Assembly: GCA_022432975.1 (NCBI GenBank)
Contig: CM039508.1
Span: forward strand, 20,787,213-20,851,212
Direction of reading: 5' to 3'
Origin: Begonia masoniana
Taxonomy: Eukaryota > Streptophyta > Magnoliopsida > Cucurbitales > Begoniaceae
Length of the DNA stretch: 64,000 nucleotides
Each line of letters begins with the position of its first letter. The stretch's first letter is position 1. This document shows positions 35,800 through 45,919 of this stretch, one piece after another. A program made the translations under genes and the position numbers. Under the pieces are notes generated by a model. The model was not told the DNA's origin. It searched no databases and saw only the letters and a program-made list of their open reading frames with translations.

Positions 35800-36899
35800 A
35801 TGGTAATTGTTCCGTTCTTCTCTCTTCTCTCTCATTTTTCATAGTTTCGAAAGTTTTTTCATTGGACGGATAACTTAATTGGGGGTTTCTCTGAATGTTT
35901 CATGGTGTAATTAGGGTACCGAGAAGCCTGCATGGTTAGAAGCACTTTACAACCAGAAATTCTTCGTGGGGTGCTCATTTCATGAAACATTAAAGAAGAA
36001 CGAAAAGAACATTTGCTGTTTGGATTGTTGTACAAGTATTTGTCCTCATTGCTTGCCGTCTCATCGCTTCCATCGTCTTCTTCAAGTTCGTCGCTATGTT
36101 TATCACGATGTTGTCAGGTTGGAAGACCTCCAAAAGCTCATTGATTGCTCTAATGTTCAGGTTAGCATGAAAAGAAAAATACTGATGTTTTCATACACAA
36201 ATTGAATTTTGATTCAATTTTGCTCATACTTTTAGTTTCGCCTTGTTTTCTAGGCTTATACTATCAATAGTGCAAAAGTGGTGTTCATCAAAAAAAGACC
36301 TCAGAACAGGCAATTCAAAGGGTCTGGGAACTATTGCTCTTCCTGTGATCGAAGTCTTCAAGAACCTTATACTCATTGCTCCCTCGGCTGCAAGGTAATA
36401 TTCAAATCAAATCTGCAAAAGTAGTCATCGAATAAATTCAATGCTGACTCTAAACACATGCACTCAACAATTGCAATGATTTCATAGAATTCCTAATTTG
36501 TTATTTGAAAAATTGAAATTTAAAACTTAATACTACTTTCGTTTGTTCAAGGTGGACTATTTAGTGAAGCGCAAAAAGGACCTATCTCTTTATCTGAGAA
36601 GATGCAACTCTTTACATCTAAGTCCTGATTTTTTTGATCCACAAGAAATGGTAGAGGATGAAGCCACAAACGAGACACCTCGCTCGACAATTGTCGACTT
36701 TGACGATCCAATGGGATCGAGCTCAGGCTCGGGCTCATCCGGGTCCGAGAACATGAGCATGGTCTGTAGTTCAATCGTTAGAAAAAAGCGAAGTGGTCTA
36801 TACTTCTGTTCAAGGTCGGCTAATAAGGTTTCAGACGAAGGAATGGCCACCAACATCAGCAGAAGAAAAGGCATTCCCCATAGATCTCCTCTCTGTTAG
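35800..36899 (+). CDS. PLATZ zinc-binding transcription factor family protein
   Basis: Four coding segments: 35,800-35,802, 35,915-36,160, 36,254-36,394 and 36,552-36,899, total 738 bp, 245 residues. All introns are GT...AG, and the first lies directly after the ATG. PLATZ proteins are plant-specific, zinc-dependent DNA-binding proteins, usually nuclear and often repressors binding A/T-rich DNA. The protein opens MGTEKPAWLEAL; near residues 20-60 it has CSFH, CCLDCC, CPHC and HRFH, the first zinc-ligand cluster, then VRRYVYHDVVRLEDL. The second cluster is CSSC...HCSLGC, near residues 112-130. A Ser/Gly-rich acidic stretch follows, and the C terminus RRKGIPHRSPLC matches the family's usual tail. 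Length is typical. It is the only intact host gene here; which subfamily it belongs to cannot be told by eye. Confidence 0.95.
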
Positions 36900-37922
36900 A
36901 AGCAATCTTTTCAAACCCACTCTCTCTCCTCTCTCCTCATGAAGTTGAAGATTAGTCGAGTTTAATTAATCAATTGGTCGGAGGGTTTTGTCTTAATTGG
37001 GTTCACGTGGATCCTAATTCCAAGTTATAGTTTTGGACTTCGTTTTGAATCTTAATACAATTTATGTTTTTTATTTAGTGATGGGTCATTTAGTGATGTG
37101 TAGCAGACCAACGCCTTTAAAATATCTTATAATTTTTAACCATTTAATTATAATAATTATAGGCCAGGAACCATTAGTTTGATTCTTGCCTCGATATGAA
37201 AAAAATAGATTAGTTATTCCGAGATAAAGTGAATGTTATTGTTAATTAACGAGAGATAAAGCAATTAATGATTAATTTGACCAGTCAAACCTCGTGCTTA
37301 CCTGTAATAGATATCCTTGATTAACATGATAATAACATGAGTAATTCTAAACAATCAATTCAACATTTGACCCGTCAAACTTAATTTGTTTACATTTATT
37401 TTCAAGATAATATAAATCCATACAAGTCTATCTTTATATGTTTTCCTAGTTTAGTAGAGTATTTAAGAATGAGTGCCCGAAAACATTTGATAATCAATAT
37501 TATGTTTAACTTTTATTGAAATCTTATAACTGTGCAGTAAAAATATTCATTGTTATTTTGGTAGGAATTCATGATAGTAGCGAAGGGTTCAAGTCAAATA
37601 GAATGTATTTATTTTACCGTTTTGATTTAGAGTCTTTAGTGACTCTTCATTTATTTATAGCATCTACGAGTTCTATTACATAGTTAGACTTGATATAGAA
37701 AAATTTTCTTTGCCAATTAAGATTTTTCACTTAAATTTTAATGTTCATTATTCATTTTTCGTTTTGTATTAAAATTTGATTATTCAATATAAAATATAAG
37801 AAAGAAAACAACTCATGTTTAATAATACAATTATTTTTTTGGATATTAGAACTGGGATTTTTATATGTAAACTTATAACAATAAGGTTAAGTTATTCCGG
37901 ATGGAGGCATTCAGTTACTGGA
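36900..37922. other. Downstream of PLATZ gene, intergenic
   Basis: AT-rich 3' flank. Possible polyadenylation region around 37,045-37,075 (CTTAATACAATTTATG). No gene visible. Confidence 0.5.
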
Positions 37923-38700
37923 GGTATAACTACTGTTGTAGTTAAATAAAACTAATTAATTAAAATTTATTTATTTATTCATTTATTGTTTGAGCTGTTA
38001 CGCAAATAGGAGAGTTTCTCCCTTCCAGCCAGTAACTCCTTCCCTTTTTACATATTCCATTTCATATCTCACCCCTTCTCCCTAAGACTTCCATTCAGCA
38101 AAAACCATTCTCTTTATGCATGGGAGCCCCAAACTTCTGAAGGGTAAACCGAGCTCAGAGACAAAAAGAGAGAGTTTTACCTTTGGTTTGTGAGTGCCAA
38201 TAGTGGACGATTGGAAAAGGGTATCGGGTAAGCATGTTGTTCATCTATCCCTCTTGATATTGGTTTTGTCAAAAACTTTGGATTCTCATACGAATGTATT
38301 GTTGTGGTTGAAAGGTTGGTGATTCAACATTTGAAAGTAGTTTCAAAGAAGGCGCAAGAGTTATTCTCATACGAATGACTTGTCAATTCTATGGCTCGTC
38401 AAAATTTATTTATTTTCACTAGATATATTTATTTTGAGCGTGCATAATCTCTTATTAAACATCTTGGTCAAGTGTATAAAGATTAATCGACCCGTGAAGG
38501 GTCTTGTTTTCTTTACGCACATTCGACTGTCGAAGTATATGTTTGTTTGTGTTAAATAGAGTAATGAGAAAGCTGATTGTGTCATGTCATTGATCGCAAA
38601 ATCCTAAATCTAATTAAGGTTTTTATTTTCACATATATAGCGATCGTCGAGTATCGCCGTTATTAAATTATATGTCTTTGGCATAATGTGCTCGAAGTTC
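37923..38700 (+). mobile_element. LTR segment homologous to 50,218-50,516 and 63,576-63,754
   Basis: Shares, in order, the GAG(A/T)(G/T)TTCTCCCTT-CAGCCAG block, AGCAAAAACCATT, GAGAGAGTTT(T/C)ACCTTTGGT, TTATTTATTTTCACT and GCGCAAAATCCTAAA with the right-hand copy. The right-hand copy is preceded by a polypurine tract and a chromovirus pol tail, so it is a 3' LTR; this left copy may be its 5' LTR. The exact ends here are not certain: TATAACTACTG at 37,925 is the likely start. Confidence 0.55.
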
Positions 38701-39832
38701 GTGAGTGACTCTAGTTTTTATAATGTATATAGTATGGTCTATTTTATGTATGTACCACATTATAGTAGAATATTTTTAAAGTTCATCCTATTGTTGGCTT
38801 ATTAAATCAATTTTATAGAAAATGTTTTACACTTTGCATGCTCTCTTACTTTTCTTAACTTAAATGTTACATATAAAATTTTACCCCTTTTGAGTTTATC
38901 GACTCATTCCAACTGAGTCCTCCTTTTAGATTTAATTCAAGAAGATCCTTAGTTGCCAACATAGAACTAGAATCAAGAATCTTTATTTTTAGTTTATTAT
39001 TTCTTCGAGAGAGATCTTTTATGAGATTGAAACTTTGTAGTCCTGCTAGCTGGATTACGCAAATGGAAATTGAGAAGATAAAGCAAAAGATCTTATTGAT
39101 AGATTTAAAATTGGTAACAAATAAGGAAACACCGTGAAAGAGGGTAACAGAAGGAAAAAGTCCAAGATTCTAGGAAGAAAAAATATTAGGAAATAAAAGA
39201 GGAGATTGACGTGATAGAAACGGAGGAGGCTGGTTAGAGAAAGAGAAACATATGGTTTTCAACTAGGAGAAGAAGATTTTAAGGAGAAGAGAAATTGTAT
39301 ATTCCCGTAAATTTTTTAGATTATATATGTTCTTGTCGTTTTGAGAAATAGATAAGAATTTTGAGATGCATGTTAAATTATACGAATTGGAATTTTACTT
39401 AGTTGTTAACGTTAAATTTGTATGGCCTTGAGAATAAGACATCATTGAGGTTCATATTAATTTTTCTCTTTCTATAAATTGAAGAGAATATTAAATCGAA
39501 CCACCAAGCAATTCGAAAGAACCTTGATATTTATTAAATTCTTGTTGTTCGAACAAATTGCTATAGCAATCAGTGGCTTTGGTAGTGAAATTTAGGTAAC
39601 AAGTAAATCAACCTGACCATTATTCTCAATATCAAAACCAACTCATTTATAATTTGTTTTGTTATTTTATATTTCTTTTAAAAAATCAAATTTGTTATTT
39701 TTACAAAAGGGATTGTTTTATGCAATATAATTCGATTAAGTTTATACTCGTGGGTTTGACTCGTACTTCTCTTTATTACTTTGTTAGTGACGTGCATTTA
39801 CATTATGTGTGAGTTTATCACTAATAAGTTTT
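38701..39832. other. Probable LTR of the Athila-like element, not delimited
   Basis: AT-rich sequence leading up to an Athila-type primer-binding site. ...GAGTTTATCA at 39,820 could be the LTR end. No partner LTR was confirmed, and it could equally be the continuation of the LTR at 37,923. Confidence 0.4.
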
Positions 39833-39848
39833 TGGCGCCAATGTCGGA
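39833..39848 (+). other. Athila-type primer-binding site
   Basis: TGGCGCCAATGTCGGA is close to the TGGCGCCGTTGCCGGGGA consensus of plant Athila/Tat elements (tRNA-Asp type) and differs from the Met-tRNA sites elsewhere in this window. Confidence 0.7.
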
Positions 39849-39850
39849 GG

Positions 39851-39855
39851 TAATT
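39851..39855. repeat. TAATT, left flank of composite insertion
   Basis: Matches TAATT at 43,108-43,112, directly outside the other end of the composite. Confidence 0.7.
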
Positions 39856-40231
39856 TGTAACGACCCATTTTCCCAGTAAGATATTGTCCGCTCTGGAGAT
39901 TGGGCCGCAGCCCAATATCCTCCCCTCACGACTTTATTTGGCGAGAACTTCCCAGAAGGTCACCCAACCTGGAATTGCTCTCGCCAAAGCACTTTTAACT
40001 TCGGAGTTCTTATGGGATTCGTTGCCAATCGTGCTCCAAAACGCGTCTTTCTATGTTGGGAGGGTCTCTTTACATATGTTTCATTTCCACATACTTCCCC
40101 AAGCGATGTGGGATTGTGACGACCCCCTTTTTACCACCCGTCACCTTCCGGTTCGCCCGCGCGGACGTACCGCCATCTGGGTTCCGGTTCGTGGAGCCAT
40201 CGTACAATACTTACACATCTGGGTCATCACA
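39856..40231 (-). mobile_element. Cassandra-type TRIM LTR, copy 1 (376 bp)
   Basis: On the minus strand it starts TGTGATGACCC and ends GGGTCGTTACA. It encloses a sequence unmistakably derived from 5S ribosomal RNA (39,943-40,030). That is the hallmark of Cassandra, a non-autonomous element of vascular plants whose LTRs carry a 5S RNA polymerase III promoter. It has the same length as copy 2. Open frames of 80-192 codons crossing it are not genes. Confidence 0.88.
39943..40030 (-). other. 5S rRNA-derived segment in Cassandra LTR 1
   Basis: The minus strand has ATCCCATAAGAACTCCGAAG, then TTAAAAGTGCTTTGGCGAGAG and GGTTGGGTGACCTTCTGGGA. These follow plant 5S rRNA through box A, the intermediate element and box C. 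Box A is slightly changed (AGTTAAAAGTGC against AGTTAAGCGTGC); box C is well kept. Polymerase III promoter use is inferred from the family. Confidence 0.88.
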
Positions 40232-40302
40232 ATCATCCCCCCTCGGGGGCCCAACGTCCTCGTTGGCCACATTTCCAGTTGGGTACAGGCTCTGATACCA
40301 TT
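40232..40302 (-). mobile_element. Cassandra internal region with PPT and PBS
   Basis: Only 71 bp. The minus strand has TGGTATCAGAGC (40,289-40,300), a Met-tRNA primer-binding site three bases from the LTR, and a CGAGGGGGGATGA purine tract at the other end. No coding capacity. Confidence 0.85.
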
Positions 40303-40678
40303 TGTGACGACCCATTTTCCCAGCAAGATATTGTCCGCTCTGGGGATTGGGCCGCAGCCCAATATCCTCCCCTCACGGCTTTGTTTGGCGAGAACTTCCC
40401 GGAAGGTCACCCAACCTGGAATTACTCTCGCCAAAGCACTTTTAACTTCGGAGTTCTTATGAGATCCGTTGCCAATCGTGCTCCAAAACGCGTCTTTCTA
40501 TGTTGGGAGGATCTCTTTACATATGTTTCATTTCCACATACTTCCCCAAGCGATGTGGGATTGTGACGACCCCCTTTTTACGACCCGTCACCTTCTGGTT
40601 CACCCGCGCGGACGTACCGCCATCTGGGTTCCGGTTCGTGCAGCCATCGTACCATACTTACACATTTGGGTCATCACA
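40303..40678 (-). mobile_element. Cassandra-type TRIM LTR, copy 2 (376 bp)
   Basis: Nearly identical to copy 1, with a second 5S-derived segment at about 40,390-40,477. It is followed (40,679-40,712) by a further copy of the internal region's purine tract. So the original structure was longer than one element, LTR-internal-LTR-internal, before it was cut. Confidence 0.88.
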
Positions 40679-40725
40679 ATCACCCCCCCTCGGGGGCCCA
40701 ACGTCCTCGTTGTCACACAGGCAAT

Positions 40726-40730
40726 ACCCG
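40726..40730. repeat. TSD ACCCG, left copy
   Basis: Matches 42,866-42,870; brackets the solo LTR. Confidence 0.92.
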
Positions 40731-42865
40731 TGTAACGCCCCGAGTTATCTGAACCCGGTTCGTTACACCATGCCCGTACATGACTAAAAATTTCAACCGT
40801 ATTATTTTTTTTTAGAAAACTTGCAGCGGAAATCGTTTAAATAAAAATAGAGTTAAACAAAACTATTGTACAATGCTTGAGTACTCAGTTGGAATTTTGA
40901 GGAATAATCGGCAAAAAGGAATAAAGGTTTAAATCGCAGAATACTTCATAAGTTTCAAAAGTCAAACGCATCGCCCGCTGAACAAAGTCAACAAAAAGGG
41001 GCTGAAGCAGAAAATGGAAAACATCATCCGGTGGCAAAACAACAAAGTATTCTCTACATCATCCGATGGATTTACACATGACATCCACCGGTCACTAAAC
41101 GACAAAAGACTTTCTACATCATCCGATGGATTTACACACGACATCCACCGATCACTAAACGACAAAATGCACTCTACATCTTCCGATGACGTCAGCCAGA
41201 TGATTTCCTTCATCCGATCGACTTTGTTCTACATCCACCGGTGACTAAACGACAAAATACTCTCTATGCCTTCCGATGACGTCAGCACGCATCTGCCGAT
41301 GAGTTTACTGAGATATCATCCGATAGACTTAATCCTACACCTTCCGATGACGTCAGCACGCATCTGCCGATGAGTTTACTGAGACATCATCCGATAGACT
41401 TAATCCTACACCTTTCGATAAAACAAGCTACATATACCGATCCCTAAACGACAAATTTCGTTCAATATCATCCGATAGCTTCCACTGAAGACATCTTCCG
41501 ATAGACAACAGAACAACAACTCAACCTACAGAAAGAATTTACTCACTTCACTGAAACCATTCAAAAACATTTCAAACCATTACATTACTAAAAATCCAGT
41601 GAGTGCCAACATTAAATCCCAACAGAATACTATTAACTGGAAAAATCTCGAAATCGTATTCAAAACATTGAAATCACTACTGTCATATAAACTCAACATA
41701 CTTAAATTGAAACACTGTCAACTAGACTTTCACACCAACAGACATCAGTTAATCCGCCTCATCAATATACCAGTTCGAGACAGAGAAGTGCTCCTCCAAC
41801 CCCATCTATTCGTCAGTAAACTCAGGGAATTCACCTGTAGTATCCTCAACACCTACATCACAAAACTCATCTATTAGCCTAATACTAAGTAAGTAAAGCA
41901 ATAATGAAATGAATTGCTGAAACATAAATTCCTAAACATGCAATTTCTACTTTCTCATCTCAGTTGCATACACATACGTTCATAAACTGATCTGATCCCT
42001 TGGTTCCCTTGGGAGTGGGATCAATTCTCCTAATGTCATACATCCTCTACTCGATTAAGGGGCGGATGAATTCCCTTAATAGCTGATCTGATCCCATGGT
42101 TCTCTGGGAGTGGGATCAATTCTCCCAATGTCATACATCCTCTACTCGATTAAGGGGCGGATTAGTTCCCTTAATAGTTTGTCTGTCACCTTCAGTTCAT
42201 ACCTTACCATTCTCACATGGAAATTCATTTTCGTAATCTTTTAAAAAAAACATGATGCATGACATACAAATTCATTCACAAAATACACAACCCTACTGTT
42301 TTGTGATGTAGGCCCGAAGGAACATGCATACTTTACTTACCTGGCTTTCCTGGAGATGCTCGGTTTCAACTGCTCCAAAACTCGCTCACCTAAGGTTACG
42401 ACAGTACATTAATCCAACTCTCACTAGACCTTACCAAAAATCAATAATAAGATTCAGGAAATCGATTTGAAACTCTGCTACCCGTGCATTCCCATTTATC
42501 ACCAAGAACCTGAACCCACCCTCAATCACAGAAACCTCGAAATTTTCACATTGTATTCTCTCAGTAAACTAATCGCTGAAATGCAAGAAAACAAGACTTA
42601 CCTAGGTTGAAGGAGAATCGGGCGAGAGGATCGCCTAGAGAGTTCTACTGCTCGAGCTGAAAACCGAAAGAGGGAAATAGGGAATAGTGGCGGCTACTCT
42701 CACTGGACTTTTCCTTAAATAGGTTATCCACTATGTAAAATTTTAATTACCATCATGCCCTCGCCTGATCATTTATTTACCTAATCAATAACTCCCCCAA
42801 CCCTTCTATAAAAGTACATCATTAATAATAAATTAAATTTTGGTTCAATAAAACCGGGTGCTACA
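40731..42865 (-). mobile_element. Solo LTR of the chromovirus family, 2,135 bp, TSD ACCCG
   Basis: The minus strand starts TGTAGCACCCGG and ends CTCGGGGCGTTACA, the ends of the LTRs at 19,230 and 26,175. It contains the same CCCCTTAATCGAGTAGAGGA tandem pair (about 41,990-42,175) and the motif module (41,040-41,480). A perfect 5-bp TSD and no internal region make it a solo LTR. A 92-codon frame at 41,599 is incidental. Confidence 0.92.
41040..41480 (-). promoter_or_regulatory. Motif module in solo LTR
   Basis: On the plus strand: repeated ATCCGATGGA, CCGATCACTAAACGACAAAA, TTCCGATGACGTCAGC and ATCTGCCGATGAGTTT. TGACGTCA occurs at 41,187, 41,277 and 41,348. A 71-bp unit is tandemly duplicated (41,271-41,341 and 41,342-41,411). 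Identical 15-17-bp words occur in the unrelated copia LTR at 62,640 and 62,773. Confidence 0.6.
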
Positions 42866-43107
42866 ACCCGTTCTGCCCTCCACTTTATTTAAATTGTTTT
42901 AATTATTTGTTTTATGTTTTATTTAATTGATTTTTAAGATTTGTTTTAAGTGATTTTCTAAATGAACTTCAACATTTTAATTCCGATTCTGATTCCGGTT
43001 TAAACAGTTTTAATTCCGCACGAACGTCATTAAAGTTTATAAATGGAAGGAGAAGAAAAATTAATAATAATACGGTAAAAATTAGGATACGGGTAAGGGT
43101 CGTTACA
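42866..43107 (+). mobile_element. 3' fragment of a gypsy LTR (family of 11,259-13,565)
   Basis: Begins with TSD copy ACCCG and TTCTGCCCTCC, corresponding to CCCTTCTGCCCC near 13,350 in the solo LTR, and ends GGGTAAGGGTCGTTACA. A short piece of the same LTR, about 40,716-40,730, lies on the other side of the inserted solo LTR. The LTR's 5' nine-tenths are missing; Cassandra sequence is joined instead. Confidence 0.75.
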
Positions 43108-43112
43108 TAATT
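43108..43112. repeat. TAATT, right flank of composite insertion
   Basis: Same 5-mer as at 39,851-39,855. Confidence 0.7.
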
Positions 43113-43182
43113 CTTAATTATTTTATTTTGCTATAAGACAATTTCTCACATAATTTCTTGTTGTTCTTAAGGTACCATATGT

Positions 43183-44627
43183 TTGATACCTGACGAGATT
43201 GACCATGATCTTGTACCATATAATTTAGAGATTGAACGAACATTTCGTACAAGAAGAAGACAACAACAACATCACCCGTTCGTTGAGAAAGAAAATATGG
43301 TTGAACAAGAAGAAAGAAGAAATCTTCCTAACAGAATTATTGATGATACAGATCGACCTATTTTAGTTTTTGTTATTCCTACGCTAGATGATCTAAATCC
43401 TGGCATTGTGAGACCAGTCTTACAAGCAATATAGTTCGAACTTATGCCAGTGATGCTTCAAATGCTTCAAACTGTTGGACAATTTAGTGGCATGGTATCT
43501 AAGAATCCACATCGTCATCTCAAGGTTCTTGGTGAAATGAGTGATTCATTTAATTTTCCTGGAGTCTCAGCCAAAGCATTAAGACTCAAATTGTTCCTAT
43601 ATTCCTCGAGAGACAGAGCACTAGATTGGTTAAATGGTATTTTGTCAAATACTATTACTACATGGGTTGACTTGATAAAGAAAATCATTATGAAATACCA
43701 CCCACTGGTGAGAAATGCCAAGATGAGGAATGACATCATAAGTTTCCAACAACGTGATGGTGAGTCACTTTATGAGCCTTGAGACAAGTTTAAGGAACTG
43801 TTAAGACAGTGTCCTATTAATGAGATACCACACTAGATACAACTAGAGACATTCTACAATGGGCTCAGTGGGCAAACAAGATCAATAATTGTTGTTGCAA
43901 CTAATGACACCCTTTTATAAAAATCTTATAATGAAGCATATGAATTAATGGAGAAAATGACACTGAATAATTAATTACCAATGCCCATCAGAAAAAACAT
44001 ATTAAACTAAGCATGTAGCTGGAGTTCACGAGTTGGATGAAATTACTGCCTTAAATGCTAAGGTTGGAATGCTGGAAAACACCATAAAATCAATGAACAT
44101 TTCAGCAAAAGGGAAGTTTCGTGTATTTTCTGTGGAGAATATAATGCCTACAATTTATGTCATATTAATTCAGAATTAGTAAATTATCTAGGAGATAACA
44201 AGAACAACAACTCATACTCCCAAGCATATAATCTTAGCTGGAAAAACACCCGAACTTTTAATGGAATTCCCAGCAATAGGATGCTCTAGCACAAAGCAAA
44301 CCTACAACAAGTTATCCTCCAGGTTTTTCACAGTCAACACATAATACAGTGCCTCAAGTTAAATCATAAAATTTTGCCAGAGAGTACGCATCAAAAACAG
44401 ACATCATCTTGCAAAAGTTAACCGCTTCTATTAAAAATTTGGAGAATCAAGTAGGTCAAATTGCTCAATCGATGAATACAAGGAATTAGGGAAAATTACC
44501 TAGTGATACGGAAGTGCCATAGAGATCATGAAAAGAGCACTGCAAGGCTATTGTTTTAAGAAATGGTAGAGAGCTTGAGATTTCAGTAAAAAAAAGAAGA
44601 AATTCCAGAGAAGCAAGTTGAGCTAGA
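43183..44627 (+). pseudogene. gag of an Athila/Tat-type gypsy element, broken
   Basis: Encodes the capsid part of an Athila-like element. Family landmarks appear in order: LRLKLFLYSSRDRALDWLN, ITTWVDLIKK, NAKMRNDIISF, FKELLRQCP, IQLETFYNGLS, KSYNEAYELMEKM, HELDEITALNAKVGMLE, and near 44,420-44,560 NLENQVGQIAQSM and KLPSDTEV. In-frame stops occur at 43,432, 43,780 and about 43,834, and frameshifts follow. It lies downstream of the Athila-type primer-binding site at 39,833, from which it was separated by the composite insertion. It ends abruptly at about 44,627 against reverse transcriptase sequence of the opposite strand. Confidence 0.85.
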
Positions 44628-45522
44628 GACCAACCCTCAATTGCTCTTCATGCTCCTCTTTCGTCTTAGAATAAATCAAAATGTCGTCAATGAAAACCAC
44701 GACGAACTTGTCCAGGTACTCCTTGAAGACTCGGTTCATTAAATCCATAAACGCTGCAGGGGCATTAGTAAATCCAAAAGACATAACAAGGAACTCGTAA
44801 TGCCCATACCTCGTTCGGAATGCTGTTTTCTGAATATCTTCCTTCCGGACCTTCAACTGATAATAACCCGAGCGTAGGTCAATCTTGAAAAATACTCGGG
44901 CACCTTGCAGTTGGTCAAATAAGTCATCGATCCGAGGCAGTGGATACTTATTCTTCACTGTGAGCTTATTCAGCTCCCTGTAATCCACGCACATCCTGAG
45001 AGTCCCATTTTTCTTCTTGACGAATAGAACGGGTGCACCCTAGGGTGAAAAACTGGGTCGGATGAAACCCTTATCCAGTAACTCCACTAGCTGAGTTTTC
45101 AACTCTCTCAATTCAGCAGGCGCCAATCTATATGGATTCTTAGACACTGACGCGGAGCTAGGATATATATCAATAACAAATTCGATCTCTCTGTCCGGCG
45201 GTAATCCGGGAAGATTATCAAAGAATATCTCAGAGAATTCTCAGACTATAGGAATGTCGCTCGGCTTTACTCCGCTGAGCAACTGAATATCAACTACTGT
45301 GGCCAAATAAATAGAGCACTCACCTTTAAACTGCTCGTTGACCTTCATGGAATAAGAAATAGGCGATCCACTCCATCTGTTCATCGCCTGATAAGAAAAC
45401 TCGACTTTACCAGGGGGCCGAAATGTCACAATCCCGGATCGACAATCGATGGTGGCGAAGTGCTGTGATAGCCAGTCCATCCCTAAGATGACATCATATA
45501 TCTCTATGCCCATAATAATCAA
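44628..45522 (-). pseudogene. Protease end and reverse transcriptase of truncated minus-strand gypsy
   Basis: Reading leftwards: a protease C-terminal part with DVILGMDWL (45,522-45,460), [72 protein letters not shown] and the catalytic FIDDILIYS near 44,680. Close in sequence to the chromovirus pol at 22,690. A stop near 45,240 and another near 45,043 interrupt it. It ends at [11 protein letters not shown]; thumb, RNase H, integrase and the 3' LTR are all absent, replaced by Athila gag sequence. Confidence 0.85.
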
Positions 45523-45527
45523 GCAAG

Positions 45528-45896
45528 CTAGAGGGTACTGTTCCCAACTGAGACAATATTGCCCTGAATGACCTGACCTAACTGCATACGCTCTCCTAAA
45601 GGTAGCATCACACTATATTCGCATTCTGCTAACTCAGGCACAAGTTTCAGTCTAGACACGCATGTAAGGGAAACAAAAGAGTGCGTTGCCCCCATGTCTA
45701 TCAAAGAAAATACAGCTACGCCCGAAATCAGAATAGTACCTGCTATCACAGAAGGCTGAGCCTCATCATCAATATCACCAAGCTCGATAAATGCAAAGAT
45801 CCTCGGGGTCACTCTCCTCTGATCAGTAGCCGCCCTCGGACAATTCTGAGCAAAATGGCCGACCTCTCCACATCTGTAACAACTGTTCGTGCCCAA
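45528..45896 (-). pseudogene. Zinc knuckle and protease of minus-strand gypsy
   Basis: An open 122-codon stretch begins with a CCHC knuckle (CYRCGEVGHFAQNC) and runs into the protease. The catalytic triad position reads DMG (LIDMGATHSF, residues 67-69) where D-T/S-G is required; ACG-to-ATG is a single C-to-T change. This copy's protease should be inactive. Confidence 0.82.
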
Positions 45897-45919
45897 TCGA
45901 CAAGTACCATAATGTTCCT

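Noticed and set aside
39943..40030. Genuine 5S rRNA gene
   Set aside because: Diverged box A, truncated ends, and placement inside paired LTRs with PBS show that it is a Cassandra LTR component.
39884..40787. Frames of 80-192 codons across the Cassandra copies
   Set aside because: The DNA is explained by LTRs with 5S-derived sequence; repeated frames follow from the duplicated LTRs.
40731..43107. A complete gypsy element between two LTRs here
   Set aside because: The two LTR pieces belong to different families and opposite strands; the ACCCG duplication shows that one is a solo insertion.
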